From Arbacia lixula (Eukaryota; Echinodermata; Echinoidea; Arbacioida; Arbaciidae): DNA of 64,000 nucleotides. Shown in pieces: positions 25,421-38,100 of this stretch. The position numbers were made by a program, and so were the translations under genes. The stretch spans positions 6,725,630 through 6,789,629 of the forward strand of contig OZ022597.1 of assembly GCA_963669155.1 (NCBI GenBank), written 5' to 3'. Under the pieces are notes generated by a model, which was not told the DNA's origin, made no database searches, and worked only from the letters and a program-made list of their open reading frames with translations. The stretch's first letter is position 1, and each line of letters starts with the position of its first letter.

Positions 25421-25625
25421 GGGGCGTATACTGTACTGGGAAGACAAAACAGCCTTCAAAAGGTGATCGTGAGTAATCTTCTTGCCAAACGTCTTAAATT
25501 CATGTGTTGTCCATTTTAACCATAAACTTGCTGAAAGTTATTTTCCCTCAAATGATTCACATTTGGATTGATTAGTGATTAAATCACAAATCCTCAAAAT
25601 GTTCGGCCAGTACAGTTTATTCCCT
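25421..25625. mobile_element. Foldback element copy 2, one arm deleted
   Basis: GGGCGTATACTGTACTGGG through TTCGGCC is one full arm of the 366-bp family. The sequence then jumps to the last ~18 bp of the other end (TACAGTTTATTCCCT), followed by TTAA. The second arm has been lost almost exactly at the hairpin centre. Confidence 0.8.
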
Positions 25626-25779
25626 TTAAGGTGATTTTTTTAGGAAGGGCCGGATCTCTTGCAAATGCAAATCATACATTTCTGATCAAGTCATCGACAC
25701 AAGTTCCATAAAAAGGCAGGTTGCCTGGCACATAAGGGACCAAAAAGAATCACTCCAGATTTTAGAAAATTGAGTATCA

Positions 25780-26010
25780 TTTCGATGTATTCTGGCCCTC
25801 TTGCAGCGGGCAGATTAACACAGGATAGAGATCTGTATCATGGGCGGACCGTAACTACAGCATCGTCCTAATATGGCTATGCCATCATCATCATTGGTAT
25901 CTCCTGCTTTCCCACGTCTTGTGCTTTTTATTTGCCTTTTTCTCTTTTTTTGAAATGTATTACTTTGCTGTATTTTCATGTTTTTAATTTGCTGAAAATA
26001 AATTTGAATT
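25780..26010 (+). repeat. Possible 3' tail of a plus-strand LINE
   Basis: A pyrimidine-rich stretch ending in GAAAATAAATTTGAATTAAA resembles the 3' UTR and short-repeat tail of L2/CR1-type LINEs. A similar tail (GAACTGAACTGAATTT) ends at 27241. No coding part is left, so this is a weak call. Confidence 0.35.
25927..25932 (-). promoter_or_regulatory. Candidate poly(A) signal of the receptor gene
   Basis: AATAAA on the minus strand, about 205 bp past the receptor stop codon at 26137. It is the nearest one noticed; no GU-rich element was assessed. Confidence 0.35.
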
Positions 26011-26136
26011 AAATTGTTTGGAAAATGAGTGAGAAGAAAGGAAAAATGACAGGGAGAGGGAGGGGTGGGGTAGGGGTGGTGGGAAGGTGGTGTAGAAAAA
26101 GTTACTTTTTTGGGGGGAGGGGGGGGGGGGGCAGAA

Positions 26137-26331
26137 TCATAACCCGGGGTCCGTGTGCAGGTTGGTGAGGGTCATGGTGTGGTCGGGTGTCTTAAAAGTC
26201 TCACTGGTCTTCTCGCCTCCTCCAGTCGAAGAGGACTTCTTGGTGTTGGTCTTGACTCGGTAGTCATATTCTCGCTTGCTGCTGTGGCTCACCATCCACT
26301 TCTCTTTGCGCCGTCTGATGGCGTGGCAGAC
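26137..26331 (-). CDS. Receptor exon 16: cytoplasmic tail and stop
   Basis: 195 bp including the stop codon. The acceptor (ctctccag) is the end of a (CT)n microsatellite. Encodes a 64-residue tail rich in Lys, Arg, Ser and Thr (AIRRRKEKW near its start), ending TDPGL, with no canonical PDZ-binding end. Short for the family, where tails often run to hundreds of residues. Confidence 0.85.
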   Translation of the reverse strand, partial: VCHAIRRRKEKWMVSHSSKREYDYRVKTNTKKSSSTGGGEKTSETFKTPDHTMTLTNLHTDPGL

Positions 26332-26332
26332 C

Positions 26333-26391
<59 letters not shown>

Positions 26392-26551
26392 AGAAGAAGA
26401 GGGGGAGAGGAAGAGAGGGAAGGGGAGGTGGAGCGAGAGGGGGAGGGAGAGGGAGGAAGGGAGAGAGAGGGGGATATAATATAATGTATATAAGAAAGAG
26501 TGAAAGAGAAAGGGAGAGAACGGGAGAAGAGAGAGAGAAAAAGAGAAAGAG

Positions 26552-26619
<68 letters not shown>

Positions 26620-27627
26620 GAAAGAGAAAGAGGGAAATGCGTAAAATGGAAACAAAGATACATGTATGTTTTTGCAATCTTCCTTGTATACAGTCCATTC
26701 AAGTATTAAATCTAACCTTAGGTATACATATCCTAATGTGTGCCCAAAGATATACCAAAACGTGAGCAGGCATGGCTGGGTTTGGAGATTAACTGATTAT
26801 TCCTTTCATTTAGTAAATACCTTTGCAATGTAAAGTACGGTACGAGCACTATCACAGTACCAAAGGCGTGACCTGCTTAGATATAACAAGACTTAACCAC
26901 ACTATCCTTTATTATGCTGAAGGTCTTTAAAATAATCATAGTGTTGTCACTGAAACATCCTCAATTCATCATTATTTCGTTAATTTCGTGATAAGTGTAA
27001 GTGTCAATATTGTTGACAACGCTACCACCGTTGCAGTCTTTATACGTGTTTTTGACATTCTTTTCATCGTGATATTGTTATTATTGATAGCATTTGTGTT
27101 GTTGATATTGTTATCAGTATCATCATCATTGTCGTTACCATCATCATCCCTAGTTCTTGAATGATTTCTTGCATGCCCTCTTGAAGGACTGCATTTGGCT
27201 GAAGTTGGTCACCGGGCTAAAAATGAACTGAACTGAATTTTAAATGACCCTTATGTAATGATGATCATGTGATGATGAGAATGATTATTAAGTAATATTA
27301 CCTCTGAATTCCTGACGAAGTGGATGAGGAAGATGAAGACACCTTGTAAGGAATTGAAGATGACGAAGAGGTACTGGAACGCGAGGGAAGCGGCCTCAAT
27401 GGTCAAAAAGCCGAACACCCACGTTAATCCCATGATTGGAAGTAGGATGACGAGAGCTTTTACGCCATGCCTGAGGGAAGGGTAGAGAGATGAAGGGAGA
27501 GAGAGGGGGAGAGAGAGACAGAGATGGACAGAGAGAGACAGACAGAGACATAGATAGAGATGAGAGAGATTTTGGAGACAGTGGACAGATGCCAAAATAG
27601 TCAGATAGTTTTATCGTAAAGGGAAGC

Positions 27628-27675
<48 letters not shown>

Positions 27676-30600
27676 CGGACGGAGAGAGACAGATAGCAAG
27701 GTAGGCAGAGGGAGAGAGAGGTAGACAGGGGGTGAGAGAGCGGAGGAGAGTGAGAAACATAGAGAAAGACAGACACACACGCACATAGATAGATGGAAAG
27801 AGAGACACAAAGAGAGAAGAATACAGAGATATGCAGAGAAAGACAAAGAATGGTGTAAACCAGGACGGTCTGAACTGCAAAATCACCATAAAGTTATGTA
27901 CACGGTGGGAATAAGGGACTCAAAGTCTCTTTAAAAACAAGTGTGAAGTGGGTGGACGACCGGGAATTTCTTACGAAGACTCGTTATTCCAAATCTCGTA
28001 GTTCATAACACACATACTCCCACGCGGTCAGTGTCGTCTAATTTAAGTGCTCACTGCGCTTTGAGCGTATTACACAAACAGTAATCAATCTTTTCAAACT
28101 AGAGCAACGCGAATGCATGCAATCATGGCAATGGAGGAATATATGCCTCAGCTTGTATGCTAGCTTCATCTCCACCCCGTCTTATCAATAGTTAAGATTG
28201 ATCTGAATCGATCGCAAGCCAAATCCCCTTTCCCTAATATACATACTTACGATTGATATCAATGGCAAGTCAAGTCGCAAATCTGTATAAAACATAGCTT
28301 AAGATAAAGATCATAGGGCTCTTGATGGGTAACCATGGAGATGTTCCGAAATGTTAATAGTTAATACATGTTTAGCTGCCGTAGACTACATCTTGTACCT
28401 ATACTTGTGAGGATATCATTTCCAATATTTGACAAAGTTCGCTGACCTATGCCCTATTACCTCTGACATTTCTGGTATAGCTCAATTGTGAGATAGAAGT
28501 TTATTTCTTTAAAAATGAGACGACTTATTTCTCAGCTAAGAAGTGAATTCCAAGCCTATTTTGTACAAGATATTACAATTGTTTTCAGCTTATACATTGA
28601 TGATAAAGCAACACATGTTAAAGAAAGCAAGCTAAATAAATCGAAATGAATCACATTGAGAATGAGATATTTTTAAAACTTACTTCGCCCTTGTTTTCGA
28701 GTCGCTCTGGAGGGTGGGACCATCCGCCATCTTGGCGATCTGGTAGACGACCCGGCTCATCACGAAGACGTTGAAGACGATGACAACGGCGATGGGGATC
28801 GCAAAAAATAGCAGACTGTAATTCTCGATCGTCAGAAAACACCTGAAACAAACAAAAAATCTTCGTCTGTCAGTTAAGCGTCTGTATCAGTCTTTCTTAT
28901 TGTATATTTATATGATTTTGTTTGCTTTTTTTTCTCACGAAAGTGCATATTGGTTTATATAATAATGTCATCATGTCATAGTATGAAAAGAATCTGCTGT
29001 ACGGACAAATTCCTGATAGTGTACAATTAAGCCACGCTTCTTACAGTCAGAGCCGTTCTCCGATAACGGAGAATGAACACGTTCTCCGAAAACGGAGAAT
29101 ATGTCGCATTCATCGATCCTCCGTCGGTTCACCTACTTTCGCCTACGCGTGCAAAGTGAATGGCAAACCGCGACCGTTATCCAATTAAATGATTTTAAAA
29201 ATTCATATTAAATATGCCACCGGTTAGATCATCGTGTAAGGAAATTATGTTAACTAAACAGTATTAAGGTTTCATCACGAAAAATTAAAAGATGATCTAT
29301 CCAGTGGAACTTTTGTTATTGGCAAAATGAATCCGTACCCGAGCATTCAATTTTCAAATTATGATGCAGATAGCCTAATTCAATACGTCGGGATCATTAT
29401 TCGTCAAACACATACAATACACATACGCATTTACCGTAGCGGTTAATGCATGGATGCGCTATTTTGTGTGTGAGGCTTGCTGCAAGCAATTCAGACGTGT
29501 TGTGATAGGGATTTCGGCTTCAAACTCGCAGCGCGCACACATAGTTTTCAATTTCGAATAGGACAGGCAGCCTGGAAAGAGAATACGATCTAACGGCTCA
29601 GCGGGAGCAGTTCGCATCGAATTATTCGCGCATCACCGAGCGTTCTCCGAATATGGCTAATAATGGACACATGATGGATTCGCCGTTTCGGGCGAAAGGA
29701 CTTGACTGTCTTAGGGTACTGAAGTTCTATGGCAAATTTTGACATTCTTATTGGAACAGGCTTCACGACGCCAAAAAAAAAAATCTATCCGTGAGCAACA
29801 AGTTAACAACACTACAATAGTATTTGTACCACATGCTCTAGGAAAATAAGTACTATCAATACCATGACAACGGATAAAAATATATTAGCTCGACAAATAA
29901 CTCCACTCGCAACTAAATTAAATGTTGAATTACGCATTTTCCCAATTAGCACAGTAATTATGATCATGATGATGCATGCAATCAATAACGGATACAAATT
30001 GTTATTAAAATGATAATTTTCTCTTTTTCATTTTCCTTGTTATTCTTTATTATATTCCACATACTAAGAATGCTGCTATATGATTGGTCAAGAGTTGATC
30101 ACGTGATAAAGGGTAGTTTTGCTCATCTGATCACCTAAGAAGAAAAGTTCATTACAGTCTAGGTGAAAGTACTTTTTGGTTTCGCTGATCCCTTCACTCC
30201 TCACAGTCCTAGCGCGTGGTCAATATTTTGAGTACGCGCGAAATAATAGTGCGTTACACTCGGACTATCAACTGAGAGTAGCTCCTCCTGATGCGTCATA
30301 ACGCGCGTCCTAGTAACGCGCGTCTTAACGCGTGTTCCCCATGGCAGCGGCTCGGGGTTAGGTAGAGAAGTAAACATTACTTTTGTACGTCAAATTGTCA
30401 TTTTTGGTACAGATAGTTGGTTTCAGATGTGGAATATAAAGCAAATAATCAACGTTGGTGAGGGTGATGGGACGAACTATCACTTCCGAGACGAACTGGA
30501 TGTAGCTATCTTTCCGAAGCGCAGCTGAGGAAAGATAGCGTATACATTCAGATCGCCGAGGAAGTGATAAGTTCGTCTCATTACCTGAAACCAAAAGTTA

Positions 30601-31963
30601 CTAACAATGGTAAGGGGAAGAAGGAAGGGAAAGTGTATCCGCACCATTGATCGTGAAGTAGTTGGTTGGTAAATTGAGTTAATTGACATTTCTGGACGTA
30701 AAATTGCTGGTATCTATGACTTTTTCATTTCGCCTAGTATAAAAAAAAATCCAGGTGTTATAATGTAGTTCATCAGTCTGACATGGACACCATCTTACTA
30801 AACTTCACAGGGATTTTTTTCTTCTTATCTAGTGGTAATATCCGTGACTACAATAATCCAATTTTGTAATATACTCACAAATTTCCCCTTGAGTTCGAAG
30901 CAACGCGGTATTCCAATCACCTTTGTCTATTGATTAATTTTAAATGGGTGGTACGTACTCTGAATCTATTAGTTGTTGCTACACAGACCTCAGGCAAGCT
31001 TTGGATTATTAACCTAGGTTCTAGGCTGTGAGGTGCATGGATGCAACCCAGTCTGTTAACAACTATGTCTGGTAACACAGACTACGCCCTAATCCCAACC
31101 TGGCTCCTCAAGCCAGAGGAGCTATGACGTAATTAGGGCGTAGTCTGAGTGGTTTATTGCCATTTGGTCCAATCCCAGTTGGTCCACTCAACATTTCGTC
31201 CACAAGGAACCCCTTGAAAATACCGTTTTAGATCAAAATACTGGGTAAACTTATCAACAACTCTAATATACACCATAACCTCAACCGTTAACCCTAATCT
31301 AGACCCCCTACCCTAACCCTAACCCATTCATATCATCATGTAATGGTAGACGAAATGGTGAGTGGACCAACTGGGATTGGACCAAATGGCAAATCACCGT
31401 CTGTGTTACCAGACATAGTTGTTAACATACTGATTTGTGTCCATGCACCTCACAGCCTAGTAACTAGGCTAATTATTCATATTAATGTGCATACATAACG
31501 AAAATGGTATATAATTAACAGACAGACAATACGGCATTATCAATGCAATTTTGTTTTTATTTGCATTAAGCCCACGGCATAGGGAACGATTTTGCCACTG
31601 TCCTGCAGTCGTAAGGGCCTGCGATAGGAAATGCGATGCCTTCTTCGTTGTTTTTGCACAAATCCAGTGAGTGGGTCCTTTGATTCAGCCAGTCGCAAAG
31701 TCGCAGGACTGATCAGATCGTGTCGTCTGCGGTGGCATTTCGTATTGTAACTTATCTTTTATTGTAACAATCTTTTAGAAAAAAAAACTGCTTCGTGTAA
31801 GATTGCTATGTGATAATATGTTGAGAATACTCACACATCTCCAAATAATTTAGTGAAATCGTTCGCATGGACGCTCAGCAGAACAATAACAAAGACTATT
31901 GGAATTCCTGTAACATGAATAAAGGGAGAGCCAGTAAGAAAGTGTGAGAAAGAGAAAGAGAGA

Positions 31964-32012
<49 letters not shown>

Positions 32013-32154
32013 CGAGAGAGGGAGAATGAGAGAAGAAGGGGCATAGAGGTATGGGCTTGGGGTGGTAGCGAGTGAGGTTAAAGGGTGGCAGAAGAAAGGG
32101 AGGAAGAACGAGAGAGAGAAAGAGAAAGAGAAAGAGAAAGAGAGAGAGAGAGAG

Positions 32155-32197
<43 letters not shown>

Positions 32198-35100
32198 GTA
32201 AGGGGGAGCAACAGAGAGATAGCAATTGATATTAAGAAATTACACTGGTATCTATAATCTTGAAACACAATTCATGTATATCGATTACAATGCATTGACT
32301 TATTCACTAGCTTTACGTAAATATTTTATTTTTTCTAATTAACAGTATTAATGTCATAAAAGGGCTTATTTGATTTCTGTTAAAGAAAAGGGAATTCAAT
32401 CCATGTTGCATCGACACCCTTATTTCGTTTGACATTTCTTCCATTGAGGAAATAAACATTTTAGTTTTAAAACCTGAAATTATCAACAATTGATATTGTC
32501 TTCATGATGAAACTTTGATTTAGCCGTCTCAACACAAGTACATCATTTATGGCTCTGAAAAGGACTTTTTGGGTATAAAAAAAAATATTTGTCCTCAAGA
32601 GGCGTATGAAAGTGTTCGTGAGAAATGAGTGTGAAAATATAAGAAAAAAAACAAGAGTATGCTATTGAGGGAGGTACAGGACGGATCTCATTGGCGGGGG
32701 CGTCTCCGAGACCGGCAGGAATCTGAAAGAGGATCCCCCAAACCGACCATACTTTGTTTTTCCACAATTCCCTGAAGCCCCGGGTAGTCTCTTCGAGGAG
32801 AGACGTCTCGAAGACTCGGTCTCCACCACGTCGCCAGCTAGTCAGGAGGTCAATGAAATACCCGTGTGACATCCGCTAAGAATCCCTCCGCTCGACGATG
32901 AAGGATTTATAAATAGAGAGGGCGCCCACGCCAGATTTGAAAATAGATGTGCGCATAGTTAGATTCCTATTGTATTCACCTGTATGTATCTACCACTGAT
33001 CACGGAAAGACGTGGTTTTACTCACCCCATGCACACGCCAAGTAATACTTGATTTTCCGCTTCTCGGCATTCCACACGACAAAGGTGAGGAGGTAGAGAT
33101 GGATTCCCTCGATGGACATCCACGCAAACATCACCAGGAATAGATAATACACCAAGGTTGCCACTGCCGTGCAAGATGCGGTCTGTATGTTATTGAAAGA
33201 AAACAAATACAGATAATGACACACTGTAATGATGATAATATGTATATTGAAAAGAACTTATTACAATAATGATGAATACGATAAATCATGATGATGAGAA
33301 CTATAATAACACAAATGTTGGTGAAATCAACACATTATAATAATGATAATATAAATAATGCTAAATACAAACTATATGATGGCAAAAATAATCTCAATGA
33401 TAATGACAAAATTTGGATAATCTGATTTTGTTACTTTTATTCAACAAAATTTATTCACGATATCCTTTAAAAAATCTTCAAAATGTTTGATTGTATTGTC
33501 ATCAAGACTTGTGGCATGCATGTAAGCTGAAAATGAGATCCAACTCATCAAGACCACCCCGTGGACTTTGACACGATATTGCAGTCGTAAGGGTCTACAT
33601 CTGGAAATGTGACGTCATCTTTTTGCACATCTTTTTCTTTAGGTCACGCAAGCCAGTCAGTCGCAAAGACTGTTCGGATCGTGTCGTCTGCTGTAGGTTT
33701 TCAACGTACAGGAGAACGGGATACACGATGGAGTATCATGGCACGAAAAAGGATGATTATTTCTTCGGCTTACCGATTCTGGTTTGACGAGGTCGATGAA
33801 GAGGAATGTCAGCTGAGCTAATCCGAGAGCTAAGGCCAGATTGCCGTGGATTAAGATCAGATCGCTCCGTAGTCTAATTCAATGACAGATTCACATTATC
33901 CGAGGAGAGGCAAGGCAAGTGATTTTGAAGAAGAGTGAGATATTGAGGGCGAAACCAGAAAATGAGAAGATATGAAAAATAACGAGGAAAGAGGAAGGGA
34001 GAAGAAGAAGAAGAAGAAGAAGAAGAAGAAGAAGAAGAAGAAGAAGAAGAAGAAGAAGAAGAAGAAGAAGAAGAAGAAGAAGAAGAAGGAGAAAAACAAG
34101 AACGAGAAGAAGAACAAGAACATGGACAAAAGAAGGAAAGGAAAGAAAGAAGAAGAAAAAAGGAAAAAAAGAGAAGGAAAAACAAGAACAAGAACAAGAA
34201 AACAAGAAGAAATGATAAAAAACAAGAAAAAGAAGAAGAATACAAAGGAGAAGAAGAAGAAAAAAAAAGACGAGAAAATGAAAAGAAGAAGAAGAAGGAA
34301 ACATTGGTAAAGAACAAAGTCAAGAAGAACGTATCTTGATACAAAACTAATAGTAACATTATAGGTTCAGATTGACCTCCTTAAGGTGTTTGAGAATTTC
34401 ACATAATAACATGGAAGTCACGTAACAATCCTTTAAATCACAGCTATTTGGATTGTGTACAGCAGTTACACACTTTAAGAACCGCGATATCAGACCTTGA
34501 TATGCAACTTCAAGAGTCTGGATGGAGCATCAGCAAATACACATATCTTTTGTTGATGGATAAAATAATTCAATGTACATTTAACATTAAGCATACTCAT
34601 GGCAACAATATAATCTCGAGAATAAATATGGACTTTTGATGGTAAACATACCAAAGCATCAGAACGGGGGCGTGACGGCGGGGCAGGTTGTTGAGTACAA
34701 CGTGCCCTTTTGAAATTTCTACATTCCAGACAGAATGCTCACTCCACTCTACATGAGAGGTTAGGGGGGGGGGGGGGGGAGAGGGGGCAAAGGTTGGTGT
34801 TGACAAAAAAAATGCCCCAACTTCCAGGTACAGTGCCCCTTCATTCAACATGAGAGGGGCGAATGATGGTTTTGAGCCCAAAATGCCCCAAGTACTAGAA
34901 ACAGTGCTCTTAAATTCAACATGAGAGGGGGCGAAAGCTGGTGTTGAGACCAAAATGCCCCAAAACACAAGACTTAAAGGGATAGTTCACCCCAGAATTG
35001 AGTTGGTTTTGATAACAGATGACAATAAAAAACATATTAGTGAAGGGGTGAGGAAAATCCGTCAAAGGAAAAGAAAGTTATGATCTATAACAGTTTTTAT

Positions 35101-38100
35101 TTTTTGACGTCACGTGCGAGTACTCTACCATTTGTTCACAATTCCTTCGAAAATGTGCTTTTTCTCAAAAAGATGTGCATCAATCCGCTGTCAAAAACAG
35201 AAAAATGTGTGGAATTATTCTTTGCACAACAGATAGGACAGGACCTCGCACGTGACATCACAAAATTAAAATGTCAAATGTGTTTCTGCTTTTATTGAAA
35301 CGAAAATAATTATCTTGAGGTTGAACTATCCCTTTAAATAGAGACGTGAATGGAGGGTTTACCGAAGAATGGCGTATCCAGCGCAAGTTAGGAAACAGGA
35401 CAAGATGGAGAAGATGCACCCTATCCAAGTCAGAATCTCCAAAATCTTTTCGTCCTTGGGTGGCGTCTGAAGGTAGCACACAACATGAGCACAAGGTTAT
35501 TCGACTATTATAATTATAATTATTATTATTCATTTAATCATTGAAGTAAAATTACATGCAAAATCATCAGAAGAAAAAAACGCGGATAAAACAAATGATA
35601 ACAAAGGACATAATACAATAGAATATAGATGATAGAAAGAGACAGCGTGTGGGTCAGGGTCCACAGAAGTGAAGTCATTCACTGTTGCCCGAGCGCACGT
35701 GGATCCACACACTCTGTCTCAAGATATATGAAAGAAAAGATGACAGAAATATCTGATAATTTGAAAAATACAATAATTTAACAAAATATCAAATTATTAA
35801 ACAAAGGTATGAGACAAAGAACATGCTTTCTACGCCATAAATAACCAGGATGATATAAATATCATTTGAAAAAAAAAACACTCACTGATTTGATGTTATT
35901 TATGCTGACACATAATACATATAATGATAAAAATGAGTACTTGTCATAACATGAACTGTCAAAAATCAGAACAAGATGATTAATCGATGAACAAATCTCT
36001 TAACAGAGAACATTTCTTTGAAAATATTTCTCCTTTTAAGTCTGCCTCCCTATAACATGCCTCTTGTAACCGTGACTACTATCCTACATATCTTAGCCAA
36101 AACTGACATTCTGACATTTGAGATTCGCACTTTGAGGTAAAGTCTGCAATAGAATTAATATACTTAAAGGTTGGTTTCCTTAAACTTATTATATCAAAAC
36201 ACTCAACCAAAATCAATGTTCGTTTGTTAAATTTCCTTTCCACCTACCCAGCTGTCATATATGTATATATATCATATACTGTGTATTAACTGTTCTGAAT
36301 GGAACATTCAGTCAATTCTAAATATGTTTGTTTTACTCGATATGTATCGTTTTCAATTCGCGATTTGTTACCATCTATTTGATATAATTTTATATCGGCG
36401 GAAAAAGCAACATCGTGAGTTTAGAGTTCCTCCAAATTTGCGTACAATGGAAATTGGATATTTGTGTACATAATGTCAATTGACAATTGGACACTGACTT
36501 ACTTCCTCGGAAGATACTTTCAATAGTACCGCGAAGCTGGTTAGGTGATTACATAGACACGTGACCTCCTTGCCGTTGATCTCCCCCACAAAGCACCCGG
36601 ATGTTGACCATGAGCTGCGTAGGTTCAAGCAAAGTACATTACTATAAAGTCTACTTTCCTCCAAAAAATACTGAGTGACCTTTTTTCAGCTGTTGTCGTT
36701 GGTGTTAGGTTGAGACTGCGTATGTTCCTGGTTACCATGGTAATCAAGTATTCACATGATTTATGACCTCGCTGAAACATCGCAGTCAGTATGGTGTGAT
36801 TGTCCAGCAAAGTTTTAAATACATTTTTTTAATTATGCCGACATTTTTTTTCCATATGATAAAATGTCTACTTTTTGTTTGGATTTCACCACGAAACACT
36901 TCCATCACTTTCCTCTGCCCGGCCCTTTTCGTGTAAACTATTTGGGGCGGAGCTTTTTTTTTAAAGCAAAACTGAGCGACGCTTTTTGAGCAAAACTAAT
37001 CACTATTTGGCTTTAAAATCTTATCACCTCTCCTCCCTCCCCACCCCCCCCCCTCACCCCCACCCACCCCTTCCGCGCTCCGGTCCTTTTAATGTTAAGA
37101 CATTGTACATGGAATATGAAATAAAACAATTTACCTCGCTGCGTAATCCCAGAAGTTACACTCCGCATTCTCGTAGGTGACGTTTTGCTACATGGAATAA
37201 AGTAAGCGCATTTTCCATAAATCATGTTATGTCATCTCTGATGAGATTGAAAGAAAAATAAATATACATATTGCTACTTAATGATTGATCAATTATTAAT
37301 TCTTAAACACTTTTCTCCCATCGATTCTATCTCCAATTCAATACGATACTTGTATTATATTCAAGAAAGAGGCATGACGATATTTATTTTCCATCGCTTT
37401 CATTTCCAATTCAATTCGATACATATTCAAGGAAGAGATACCTCTCTCCAATCGCTACCATTTATAGTTCAATTCAAATTTTTTTTATCATATTAAGATG
37501 TTTCTAGAAATTCCTATGAGATAAAACATTTAAAGAAATCAGACGTCTCACACAAAACCACACATTATACACATAACGATACGACCTATTTTATAAATAT
37601 GTGGTTCATTGGACTAAATACATTCAAAACTTATAGGAGAGGATCTAGAATTTAACGACATAAATTACGGTCCTGGTCACAATACGAGGACAGCCACTGA
37701 AATTAAGACTGACCGGCGTTGTGCATGTAGATGGCGCTTTACTAAATACAAAGCGCCGTTTTATTCACAATCCTATTACCCAGGCAGCAAGACAGGTTTA
37801 CCCGACATGGGCTGTTCTAAAAGGTTGTTTGGTATCAATGTGTTCGGAAGACCAGTCTGCACATTTTCTATGTGGACTACCTTTGCGATATGCTGCTGGA
37901 AAGAAATGGCAGCCATTTTTCAAAATGGCCGCCGTGGAAATGTAGTATTGACCACCATTTCAAAAAACATTTGATTGGATCATTTTCTTACATCATATGA
38001 GGTATCACATTAAAGTAGATACAATTTCCTACAAGATGGTATTACATTTGTTAGGCTTTTTGGAGATTTTTATAACAATTCGGAGCAAAGAATGTGATAT

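Noticed and set aside
26137..26702. 172-aa minus ORF as a single-exon gene
   Set aside because: Only its last 64 residues are real (receptor exon 16); the rest is the (CT)n intron tract.
31310..31325. Interstitial telomere
   Set aside because: Only two to three repeats inside a MITE; reported as a motif of that element rather than a telomere relic.
33874..34359. Poly-Ser, poly-Phe, poly-Lys ORFs
   Set aside because: Frames of a (GAA)n tract, no complexity.
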